From assembly GCA_003482905.1 (NCBI GenBank), contig DMXM01000017.1, positions 21,546 to 56,482 on the forward strand: a stretch of DNA of 34,937 nt, given 5' to 3'. This document shows positions 1-6,625 of the stretch, in pieces. The stretch is from Elusimicrobiota bacterium (GTDB lineage: Bacteria; Elusimicrobiota; Elusimicrobia; Elusimicrobiales; UBA9959). The notes under the pieces are model-generated. The model saw only the letters and a program-made list of their open reading frames with translations. It was not told where the DNA came from and did no database searches. The position numbers and the translations under genes are program-made. Each line of letters begins with the position of its first letter. Positions within the stretch are counted from its first letter, which is position 1.

Positions 1-302
1 TGCAGCACGGCGAGGGCTCCCTTCTCCAGAAGCTGCCGGCTCATGAGGTCCTGCCGCACGGCGGTCACCATGACCACTTTGACCGCGGGATCTATGGCTT
101 TGATCTCCACCAGCACTTCCATCCCGGTTTTGCCGGGCATAATGAGGTCCAGCAGCACCAGCTCCGGCCTCTGCTCACGGAAAATCCTGACCGCCTCTTC
201 CCCGTTCTCCGCCTGGCCCACCACCTGGTGCCCCATTTCGGCCAATAGGTCCACTATCATGCCCCTGGTCATGACATTGTCTTCCACAACTAGTGTTTTC
301 AT
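1..302 (-). CDS. Stand-alone response-regulator receiver (3' end outside window)
   Basis: The minus-strand reading frame starts at the ATG at 302 and runs off the left edge, so about 100 residues are visible. The product begins MKTLVVEDNVMTRGMIVDLL and has the CheY-like layout: acidic pocket E8-D9 after the first strand, phospho-acceptor Asp in LVLLDLIMPGKTG, and a Thr in VMVTA at the end of strand 4. The start is preceded by the strong ribosome site AAGGGGG. A phosphotransfer role from an unseen histidine kinase is known for the family. An output domain could lie beyond the edge, so calling it stand-alone is an inference. It follows the YgbA-like gene on the same strand after about 110 bp and may have its own promoter. 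Confidence 0.9.
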   Translation of the reverse strand, partial: MKTLVVEDNVMTRGMIVDLLAEMGHQVVGQAENGEEAVRIFREQRPELVLLDLIMPGKTGMEVLVEIKAIDPAVKVVMVTAVRQDLMSRQLLEKGALAVL

Positions 303-352
303 AATTCCCCCTTCGTGACAAGGCGTTCCCGGCGCCGTTAAAATACCACTAG

Positions 353-358
353 ATTATA
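353..358 (-). promoter_or_regulatory. Candidate -10 box for the receiver gene
   Basis: TATAAT reads on the minus strand about 50 bases before the ATG at 302, inside an otherwise empty AT-rich gap. No convincing -35 hexamer was found, so this is a weak call. Confidence 0.3.
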
Positions 359-411
359 ATACAAAAGAGGGAAGATTTGTTCGTCCCGCGGCTGGCCGTC
401 AGGCCGGCCGG

Positions 412-705
412 TCAGAGATAATGTCTCAAGGTGAGCAGCGGGTGGTAGAACGGCATTTTCGGGCCCGCGTGGCGCATTACCTCCCGTATCCGCTGTCTCT
501 TATCGGGAGGGAAGCAATGGGTGGGACAGTTCTTGCAGGCCGGCTTGGGATGATGCGGGCATTTGGCGAGACGGCCGGCGGAATAGACCAGCAGGTCCTG
601 GCAGCCGGCGCACAAGACCGCCGTAGCGTGGACGCTCCCGCAATAAATGGAGAGCATTTTTTCCAGGATCTCTATTTCAAGCGTGATGTTATTGCCCACC
701 TTCAT
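412..705 (-). CDS. ygbA: YgbA-like protein (nitrous oxide-stimulated promoter family, PF11756)
   Basis: A 97-residue Cys-rich protein. It matches the YgbA/NOSP pattern: IYC near residue 20, then LCAGC (C32, C35), a cluster C49, C57, C60, C64 in CPHHPKPACKNCPTHC, then the family tail REVMRHAGPKMPFYHPLL. The conserved Cys suggest metal or Fe-S binding. In enterobacteria ygbA responds to nitric oxide, so a nitrosative-stress role is a family-based inference. TATAAT lies directly against the ATG at 705. Transcription would then begin near the in-frame GTG at 699, which may be the true leaderless start. The gene is divergent from the PilZ gene with about 80 bp between them. Confidence 0.82.
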   Translation of the reverse strand: MKVGNNITLEIEILEKMLSIYCGSVHATAVLCAGCQDLLVYSAGRLAKCPHHPKPACKNCPTHCFPPDKRQRIREVMRHAGPKMPFYHPLLTLRHYL

Positions 706-733
706 ATTATATGTAAAACGAGGGGGGAAACAA
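706..733 (-). promoter_or_regulatory. Promoter of the YgbA-like gene
   Basis: On the minus strand TTGTTT (733-728) is followed after 16 bases by TATAAT (711-706). The expected transcript start falls at about 699-700, on the in-frame GTG, which implies a leaderless message. Confidence 0.5.
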
Positions 734-751
734 AAAAGGCGGCACGGCCTT

Positions 752-780
752 TTGACTGGGAGAGCGGCATATCCTAAAAT
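752..780 (+). promoter_or_regulatory. Sigma-70-type promoter of the PilZ gene, leaderless
   Basis: TTGACT at 752-757, a 17-base spacer, and TAAAAT at 775-780. The ATG at 787 begins 6 bases after the -10 box, which is where transcription should start. There is no Shine-Dalgarno sequence, so the message should be leaderless. Confidence 0.65.
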
Positions 781-786
781 CTAAGT

Positions 787-1107
787 ATGAACGGAAAAGA
801 CAAACGGCGGGCCCCCCGCAATAAGCACAATTCGGTCATAGAGATCTTCGATGTGGAGGGAAAGGTGGCCGCCTCGGGCCGGCTTATAGATTTTTCAACG
901 GTGGGGGCGTCTTTCAGCGTGGGCGACCCGGTTGTGATGCCTGACAAATTCCGGGCGCGCCTGAGGTTTCTGGACAAGGGAGTGCTGGAAGCCGCGGCGC
1001 GCGTCGTCTGGACCCGCCGGGAACGGAACACCACGCTCTACGGCATCGTATTCGACTCGCTCAAACGCGTCCACCCGACCGGCGAACATAAGGGCCCCAG
1101 GGACTGA
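787..1107 (+). CDS. Single-domain PilZ protein
   Basis: A 106-residue protein that is almost entirely a PilZ domain. It has the N-terminal arginine motif (RRAPR, residues 7-11) and the downstream D-x-S-x-x-G motif in IDFSTVGASF (about residues 35-44). These are the two elements that bind cyclic-di-GMP in the family. VVWTRRERNTTLYGIVF resembles the usual last strands of the barrel. It probably transmits c-di-GMP state to a motility or envelope target. A stand-alone receiver follows 48 bp downstream on the same strand. The target is unknown, and c-di-GMP binding is inferred from motifs. Confidence 0.85.
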   Translation: MNGKDKRRAPRNKHNSVIEIFDVEGKVAASGRLIDFSTVGASFSVGDPVVMPDKFRARLRFLDKGVLEAAARVVWTRRERNTTLYGIVFDSLKRVHPTGEHKGPRD

Positions 1108-1155
1108 CCGGGACGCAAACCTCCAGGTACGACCGGAATAAGGAAAAGAGATCGT

Positions 1156-1560
1156 ATGGCAAAGTCCGTGCTTATAATTGACGACGACGAGGATCTGTCG
1201 GCCCTGCTGAAGGATCTCCTTCAATCCAAGGGGTTTTCCGTTTCCTGCGCGCCCGACGGGGTTTCCGGCGTAGAAAAGGCGAGGACGCTGCTGCCGGACC
1301 TGATCACACTGGACTTTAACATGCCCGGGACGAACGGCGTTGAAGTCTACAATCAATTGCGCAACCGGCCGGAGACGGCGGTGATCCCGGTGATATTTTT
1401 TTCCTCCACTTTGATCGGCATCATCCGGAGGATGGTATTGGAGAACTCGCGCACTAAGTTTTTAAAGAAAGGTTGCCCCACCAGGGAACTGGAGGCCTGC
1501 GTCAACGAAATGCTGGCCATGCCGAAGCTGGCTCCGCCGCCCCCGCCGCCGCCCCGCTAA
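1156..1560 (+). CDS. Stand-alone response-regulator receiver with proline tail
   Basis: A 134-residue CheY-like protein. Visible residues are the acidic pocket D9-D10-D11, phospho-acceptor D53 in LITLDFNMPG, a Ser/Thr position at S83-S84, and K104-K105 in FLKKG. There is no DNA-binding or enzymatic output domain. The last dozen residues are almost all proline (PPPPPPP), an unusual tail that may serve as a docking peptide (inference). The start has the ribosome site AAGGAA. It lies just after the PilZ gene and may be transcribed with it. It converges on argS with only 16 bp between stop codons and no visible terminator. Confidence 0.92.
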   Translation: MAKSVLIIDDDEDLSALLKDLLQSKGFSVSCAPDGVSGVEKARTLLPDLITLDFNMPGTNGVEVYNQLRNRPETAVIPVIFFSSTLIGIIRRMVLENSRTKFLKKGCPTRELEACVNEMLAMPKLAPPPPPPPR

Positions 1561-1576
1561 ACCCGCCGGGTGGCCG

Positions 1577-3184
1577 TCACATTCTTTCCGGGGCCGAGAC
1601 GCCGAGGAAGCCGAGACCGCGGGCGATCACGCGCTGCACGGCTTTCAGCAGGAACAAGCGGTAGGCGGTGGTTTCTTTATTCTGCGGGTCCAGCACTTTG
1701 TTCCTGTCGTAAAAGGAATGAAAGCCGGCCGCCAGCTCTGTCAGGTAGGTGGTGAGATGGTGGGGGGAAGAGTCGCGCGCGCAGTCGAGCAGCGCCTTTT
1801 CCAGCCACAGCAGCTTCAGCATCAGCGCGCGCTCGTCGGCGTTGATGACGATGCCGGCCTGGTCGAAACCCGCCGCCGGGTCCACGCCCTTCTCCGCGGC
1901 GTTCGCGAAGATGGACGCTATGCGGGCGTGCACGTACTGCACGTAGAACACCGGGTTGTCGTTGCTCTTTTTCTTTGCCAGGTCCACGTCGAAGGTCAGG
2001 TGCGTGTGCGGGCCGCGCGCGGCGAAGAAGAAGCGGCAGGCGTCCGCGCCCACTTCATCCACCAGCTCTTTAAGCGGAATGAAATCCCCGGCGCGCTTGG
2101 ACATCTTTACCAGCTCTTCGCCGCGTTTTAACGCCACCTGCTGGTGGATCAGCACTTTAAATTTACCCCGCCCTCCTCCCAGCACCCCCACCGCCGCTTC
2201 CATGCGCGGCACGTAGCCGTGGTGGTCCGCCCCCCAGATATCAATGAGCCGGGTGAAACCCCTGGAGAACTTGTCGAGGTGGTAGGCTATGTCGTTCAGG
2301 AAATATGTGTTGCGGCCGTCGGCCTTCACCAGCACGCGGTCTTTATCGTCGCTTTCCAGCTCGGTGGCCGCCCCGAACCACACGGCCCCGTCCTTTTCCA
2401 AAACCATCCCGCGCTCTTTGAGCGCCGCCAGCGCCTTGGCGGGCCCGCCGGCCACGTGCAGCTCGGACTCCAGGAACCACCGGTCGAATTCCACCCCGAA
2501 AGCCTTCATGTCCGCCCGGTGCAGCTTCAACATCTCCGTAACGGCGTATTCCGAGAAGCGCGCGTCGGTCCAGCCGGCGGCGTCCTCGGGGAGGGCCGCC
2601 GCCATGTCTTTAAGGTAGCCTCCCTGGTAGCCGTTCTCCGGCGGCTCGTCCCCTTTAAACCTGGCCTTAAGGGAAGCCCCCAGCAGCTCAACCTGTTTGC
2701 CCACGTTGTTAACGTAAAATTCGGTGGAAACCGCGGCGCCCAGCGCCCTGTATATGCGGGCCAGGCTGTCCCCCAGCGTGGCGCCGCGGCCGCTGGCCAG
2801 GTGCATGGGCCCGGTAGGGTTAGCCGACACGAACTCCAGGTTTATTTTTTCCGCCTTATATTCCGGGCGCTCGAAACAAGCCGGGTCTTCCAGCTCTTTC
2901 AGCGCCTCGAAAAGGAAAGCGTCCCTGAACTTAACGTTCACAAAACCGGGCGGCACGGCCTGGGCGGAGCACTCCGCGGCCAGCGCCGCGGCAAGTTCCT
3001 CCGCTATCTTCAGCGGGGGCTTTTTTAGCAGCTTGGCGCCGGCAATGGGCCAGGCGATGGAGGCGTCGGAATCTATATGCGGGGGCGGCGCGGCCAGGTG
3101 GAAGGAGGAAAGGGCCTCCCCTTCCAGGGAAAAGGCCGCCGCCGCGCGGCTTTTCAGGCCGGCCTCGAGGATGGAGAGTTTCAT
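1577..3184 (-). CDS. argS: Arginyl-tRNA synthetase
   Basis: A 535-residue class I synthetase that charges tRNA-Arg with arginine using ATP. In order it shows a short N-terminal additional domain, the HIGH-type motif in NPTGPMHLASGRG (residues 122-134), the ArgRS-typical WGADHHGYVPRM (about 317-328), and a KMSKS-type loop KMSKRAG (360-366). A DALR-type helical anticodon-binding domain follows, containing the FYVQYVHARI segment. Length is normal for the family. Its ATG overlaps the rsfS stop as ATGA, so translation is probably coupled. It is the last gene of the minus-strand operon. Confidence 0.97.
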   Translation of the reverse strand: MKLSILEAGLKSRAAAAFSLEGEALSSFHLAAPPPHIDSDASIAWPIAGAKLLKKPPLKIAEELAAALAAECSAQAVPPGFVNVKFRDAFLFEALKELEDPACFERPEYKAEKINLEFVSANPTGPMHLASGRGATLGDSLARIYRALGAAVSTEFYVNNVGKQVELLGASLKARFKGDEPPENGYQGGYLKDMAAALPEDAAGWTDARFSEYAVTEMLKLHRADMKAFGVEFDRWFLESELHVAGGPAKALAALKERGMVLEKDGAVWFGAATELESDDKDRVLVKADGRNTYFLNDIAYHLDKFSRGFTRLIDIWGADHHGYVPRMEAAVGVLGGGRGKFKVLIHQQVALKRGEELVKMSKRAGDFIPLKELVDEVGADACRFFFAARGPHTHLTFDVDLAKKKSNDNPVFYVQYVHARIASIFANAAEKGVDPAAGFDQAGIVINADERALMLKLLWLEKALLDCARDSSPHHLTTYLTELAAGFHSFYDRNKVLDPQNKETTAYRLFLLKAVQRVIARGLGFLGVSAPERM

Positions 3185-3741
3185 TTCTTCTTGGAAGCCT
3201 TTTTGACAGCCGGTTTCGCTTTTTTGACCGCCGCTTTCTTGGCAGGTTTGGCTTTTTTAGCCGAAGCCGACTTTTTTACCGCGCTTTTTTTAACGGGCTT
3301 CGCCTTTTTCCCCGCTGCTTTCTTGGTGGCGGTTTTCTTGGCGGGAGCCGGCGCCGCGGGCGCGGCGGGCTTCGTCTCCGGCTTCTCCCGCCATTCAACG
3401 GGCTTGTAATCTGCGTAAACCTTGCTTATTGAATAAAATTCCTCGGCCTTGTTGTCGTAAACGTGCACCAGCACGCCGCCGTAATCCAGAACTTTCCAGT
3501 TCTTGGACCGCATGCCGTCCTTATGCAGACAGTAGACGCCCTCGGCCTTGAGCTTCACCAGCACTTCCTCTTCCACGGCGTCGAGCTGCGGGCCGGATTC
3601 CACTTCCAGCAGCACCGCGTAATCCGCCAGCGGGGATTTCCCGGCCAGGTCGTAGATAATGACCGGGTGGGCCTTCTTGGAGTCGCCGGCCAGGGCCGCG
3701 GTGACCGCTATTTTTTTAAAGCTGCTTTTGGGCATTGTCAT
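3181..3741 (-). CDS. rsfS: Ribosomal silencing factor RsfS with lysine/alanine-rich tail
   Basis: A 186-residue protein. Residues about 10-118 match RsfS/YbeB/Iojap: SPLADYAVLLEVESG, then NWKVLDYGGVLVHVYD, then AEEFYSISKVYADY. The family binds ribosomal protein uL14 and blocks 30S-50S joining when nutrients are short. Residues from about 125 to the end are a low-complexity tail of Lys, Ala and Pro with repeated KKA and KKS units, resembling histone-H1-like tails. RsfS normally ends at about 105-130 residues, so this extension is unusual and may bind nucleic acid. The start overlaps the preceding stop as ATGA, and the stop overlaps the argS start. Genomic company with nadD is typical of rsfS. 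Confidence 0.9.
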   Translation of the reverse strand: MTMPKSSFKKIAVTAALAGDSKKAHPVIIYDLAGKSPLADYAVLLEVESGPQLDAVEEEVLVKLKAEGVYCLHKDGMRSKNWKVLDYGGVLVHVYDNKAEEFYSISKVYADYKPVEWREKPETKPAAPAAPAPAKKTATKKAAGKKAKPVKKSAVKKSASAKKAKPAKKAAVKKAKPAVKKASKKK

Positions 3742-4619
3742 ATTGTGTTCTTTGTCTTCCTCAGTTTTTCCAGCATCGCGGCCTCCGCCTGGTGCTCGAT
3801 GTTGGTCATAGCCGATCCAAGTATGGAGGATATTGTATTAAATATGGTGGCGAGGTTGTTTTTCTCCACGCCGGAAAGCCCCTCGGACCGCTCGAAGACG
3901 GCGCAGCCGAGCGGCCGCCCTTCGGCGGCGCAGACCATCAGATAGGCTTTGTCGTCTAGCCAGCCGCTTTCCGCGCCGGGCGGGAGGGCTGGAAGGTCTT
4001 TACGGAAGGTTTCCCTGGCGTAGACCTGCTCATATTCCTCGTTGAAGCGGTTATAAACGTACGCCTTTATGTTCCACGCTCCCTCAAGGTAGATAGGGAT
4101 GTTCTCCATGACCGCGGAGAGGAAAGCCGCCGGGGAACTGTGCGTGACCAGCAGCAGGCGGCTCATGTCGAACAGCATCGTCAGTTCGCTGGAGGTATGC
4201 TGCAGGCGGCGGAACACCGTGCGCATTATAGCGCTGAAAATGTTTATGCCGGTATCCGGGTGCTCCTTGATAAAGGAATAGAATTCCCCCCTGCCGACCT
4301 CGTAAACGGAGACTTCCCGCGTTGCGCGCGCCTGCGCAAACCGGGCGGCCCCCTCTATTACGGCCATTTCGCCGAAGAAGTCCCCGCCCGAGAGGATGGC
4401 CAGCGTTTTGAACTCGCGCCCTTCCTCGTCCATGCCCTTCTCTATGACCACTTCCCCCTCCACTATTATATAGAGGGTGCTGCCGGTGCTTTTTTCCTTA
4501 AAAATAACGTCGCCGGACTTGTATGCGGTCCTCTTGAAGTAGCCGGAGAATTCAGCCAGCATGGCGTCGGAAAGATCGCGGAAAAGGGCGGTCCCCTTGA
4601 GTTTTTCTATATCAGACAT
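3738..4619 (-). CDS. Cyclic-nucleotide-binding domain protein with GAF-like C-terminal half
   Basis: A 293-residue protein. Residues 1-130 form a cNMP-binding fold: LFRDLSDAMLAEFSGYF entry helix, the YIIVEGEVVI strand, and GGDFFGEMAVIEG followed by a phosphate-cassette-like stretch (AARFAQARATREVSVYEV). Residues about 145-280 resemble a GAF-type sensor, with MSRLLLVTHSSPAAFLSAVM followed by a mixed fold ending in a helix. No helix-turn-helix is visible, so it is probably a signalling adaptor and not a CRP-type regulator. It sits 12 bp after pilT and overlaps rsfS by 4 bp. A role in controlling pilus retraction is suggested only by position. Confidence 0.78.
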   Translation of the reverse strand: MSDIEKLKGTALFRDLSDAMLAEFSGYFKRTAYKSGDVIFKEKSTGSTLYIIVEGEVVIEKGMDEEGREFKTLAILSGGDFFGEMAVIEGAARFAQARATREVSVYEVGRGEFYSFIKEHPDTGINIFSAIMRTVFRRLQHTSSELTMLFDMSRLLLVTHSSPAAFLSAVMENIPIYLEGAWNIKAYVYNRFNEEYEQVYARETFRKDLPALPPGAESGWLDDKAYLMVCAAEGRPLGCAVFERSEGLSGVEKNNLATIFNTISSILGSAMTNIEHQAEAAMLEKLRKTKNTI

Positions 4620-4631
4620 CGTTCCTCCTCG

Positions 4632-5699
4632 TCAGCCGACCTTGCCGCACAGGGTCTTGAAGGTGTTCTGGTCGTGCGCCTTGGCCGCGGCCACATCGTA
4701 AGCCACCAGGTTCTGCAGCACCGCGTTGGCCAGCGCCTTGTCCATGGAGATCATGCCGAACTTGGCGCCCGTCTCTATGGCGCTGTAGATCATATGGGTC
4801 TTGCCCTCGCGTATCAGGTTCTGGATGGCCGGGGTCATCACCATGATCTCGCGCACGGCCACGCGCCCCTTGCCGTCCTTGCGCGGCAGCAGTATCTGCG
4901 ACACCACGCCCTGCAGCGAGGCCGCCAGCTGCACGCGCACCTGGGTCTGCTGGTGCGGTGGGAACACGTCGATGATGCGGTCCACCGTGGACGGGGCGTC
5001 CTGAGTGTGCAGCGTGGCGAAGGTCAGGTGGCCGGTCTCCGCCGCCGTGATGGTCAGCTGTATGGTTTCAAGATCGCGCATTTCTCCCACCAATATCACA
5101 TTGGGGTCCTCGCGCAGCGCGGCGCGCAAAGCGCTGGAAAACGAGCGGGTATGCTGGCCTATCTCGCGCTGGCGCACCACGCAGGAGTTGGCCTCGTAGG
5201 TGAACTCTATAGGGTCCTCCACGGTAAGGATATGGCCCTTGCGTTTATTGTTGATCTGGTTTATCAGCGCGGCCAGGGTGGTGGACTTGCCCGAGCCGGT
5301 CGGTCCGGTGACCAGCACCAGGCCCTTGGGGATGCCGGCGAAAGCTACTATGGCCGGCGGCAGCCCAAGCTCCTCCGGTGTCGGTATCTTGGAGGGGATC
5401 ACGCGCATTACGGCCTCTATGCCGTTGCGGGCCACCAGCACGTTAAGACGGAAACGGGAAACGCCGGTTATGGCGAAAGAGCAGTCCAACTCCCAGTCCT
5501 TCTCGAACTTGGCGCGCTGCTCGTCGTAAAGAGCGGAGTAGATCAGGGTCTTGGTCTGTTCGGCGGTCAGGGGCGCCGTGCCCTCCAGAACCGGGATGAC
5601 CTCGCCGTTAAGACGCATCATCGGCGGCTTGTTCACGCAGATGTGGATGTCGCTGGAACCGCGCTGAACCGCGGTCTTAAGTATGGTAACCATGTCCAT
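4632..5699 (-). CDS. pilT: Type IV pilus retraction ATPase PilT
   Basis: A 355-residue hexameric secretion ATPase. Visible elements are the N-terminal RGSSDIHI, Walker A GPTGSGKST (132-140), the Asp box ILTVEDPIE (157-165), Walker B VILVGEMRD (201-209), the His box TGHLTFATLHT (222-232), and AIQNLIREGK (291-300). The last is the PilT-specific AIRNLIRE motif with Arg changed to Gln. The enzyme depolymerises type IV pilin at the inner membrane. The ribosome site AGGAGGG is strong and lies directly beside a 14-bp-stem hairpin. Pilus structural genes are not in the window. Confidence 0.95.
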   Translation of the reverse strand: MDMVTILKTAVQRGSSDIHICVNKPPMMRLNGEVIPVLEGTAPLTAEQTKTLIYSALYDEQRAKFEKDWELDCSFAITGVSRFRLNVLVARNGIEAVMRVIPSKIPTPEELGLPPAIVAFAGIPKGLVLVTGPTGSGKSTTLAALINQINNKRKGHILTVEDPIEFTYEANSCVVRQREIGQHTRSFSSALRAALREDPNVILVGEMRDLETIQLTITAAETGHLTFATLHTQDAPSTVDRIIDVFPPHQQTQVRVQLAASLQGVVSQILLPRKDGKGRVAVREIMVMTPAIQNLIREGKTHMIYSAIETGAKFGMISMDKALANAVLQNLVAYDVAAAKAHDQNTFKTLCGKVG

Positions 5700-5715
5700 A
5701 GAACCCTCCTGTATT

Positions 5716-5746
5716 AAGGTTGAACCTCGCCGCGAGGTTCAACCTT
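5716..5746. repeat. Perfect hairpin in the pilT leader
   Basis: Arms AAGGTTGAACCTCG (5716-5729) and its exact complement (5733-5746) enclose a 3-base loop. The sequence GGCAAGGTTGAA (minus strand) occurs twice, once starting the hairpin and once just upstream at about 5755-5766. There is no T-run, so it is not a standard terminator. On the pilT message the stem ends a few bases before the AGGAGGG ribosome site, so it could protect a processed 5' end or affect translation. Confidence 0.7.
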
Positions 5747-5779
5747 GCCCGAATTCAACCTTGCCGGACCTGCGCCGCC

Positions 5780-6625
5780 CTATCTTCCCAAAACTTCTTC
5801 GTTAAAATCTTCCCCAAGTATCACTGCCGCGGCTGCCACGCTTCTCTGGGAAGACCGCCGCACCTCCAGGGAATCCAGCCCGAGAGCGGCACGCAGCCTG
5901 AGGGCCGCCGCGTTGCCGCCGGAAAAACCTAGTATGCGCGTATTCTTTTCTATTTTATGATAAGAAGAGGCCGTAATAACGTCGAACCCGAGCGCGCGCA
6001 GGCGCTTGGCGGCCGACGCCGCCAGGTCTTTCCTGCCGGAAGCGTTGAAAACCTCCACGCGGGGAGCTGGCCCGGTCTCGGCCGCGGCTTCAGCGCCCCG
6101 GCCCAGTCTGGAAAGCTCCGTGGTTGAAAAACTGGAGAAATCGAGGCCGGAAAAATCGGAGAAGATCCTGAAAAGGTCGAATGAGGAAAGGCCGGTAGCC
6201 CCTGAGGCCCGCAGACCGCCGACCCAGGCCGCGGCCGAGAAAAAAAGCCGGGGCTCGGCCCGCCAGCCGTTCAGCGCGCCCCGAAGAACCTCCAGGTCGG
6301 GGGAGGAGGAGACTGTAACGGAAAACACCTCGGCCTGGGCGGTCGTTCCCCCGGCCAGGGCGAAAAGCGCCAGCGCCCTCTGCGGGGCGGAAATGTCGGG
6401 ACGGGGCCTGGGATGGCTGATGGTGAAAGCGTCCACCGTGCCGCAGACCGGATGGTAAACCAGCAGGGCGGACCCCCGCTCCCCCAGCACGGCGAGGTTA
6501 ACATCGCGCCCTGAACCAAGCGCGCGTGAAACCGGAAATAAATATTGCGCGGCGGCCAGCGCCAGCGCGGCGCCCAGGCCGGCGGCCAGCATCAGCCTTT
6601 CTTTTTTTCCTGAAGACTGTTCCAT
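5780..6625 (-). CDS. Membrane-anchored LytR C-terminal (LytR_C) domain protein
   Basis: A 281-residue protein. One N-terminal membrane segment (about residues 11-30, LMLAAGLGAALALAAAQYLF) puts the rest outside the inner membrane. The middle part is not recognised. Residues about 188-275 match the LytR_C domain, beginning RVEVFNASGRKDLAASAAKRL and continuing LGFDVITASSYHKIEKNTRIL. The LytR_CpsA_Psr catalytic domain is absent, so it is not expected to ligate wall polymers itself. Its start lies inside the 3' end of nadD-yqeK (34-bp overlap), as in other nadD/yqeK/rsfS clusters. The role is unknown and envelope-related at most. Confidence 0.75.
   Translation of the reverse strand: MEQSSGKKERLMLAAGLGAALALAAAQYLFPVSRALGSGRDVNLAVLGERGSALLVYHPVCGTVDAFTISHPRPRPDISAPQRALALFALAGGTTAQAEVFSVTVSSSPDLEVLRGALNGWRAEPRLFFSAAAWVGGLRASGATGLSSFDLFRIFSDFSGLDFSSFSTTELSRLGRGAEAAAETGPAPRVEVFNASGRKDLAASAAKRLRALGFDVITASSYHKIEKNTRILGFSGGNAAALRLRAALGLDSLEVRRSSQRSVAAAAVILGEDFNEEVLGR

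Noticed and set aside
1561..1576. Terminator between the receiver gene and argS
   Set aside because: The 16-bp convergent gap holds no stem-loop or T-run.
4140..5717. Plus-strand open frame of 525 codons opposite pilT and the cNMP-binding gene
   Set aside because: Both strands cannot plausibly code here. The minus-strand products have complete conserved motifs and the plus-strand product has none.
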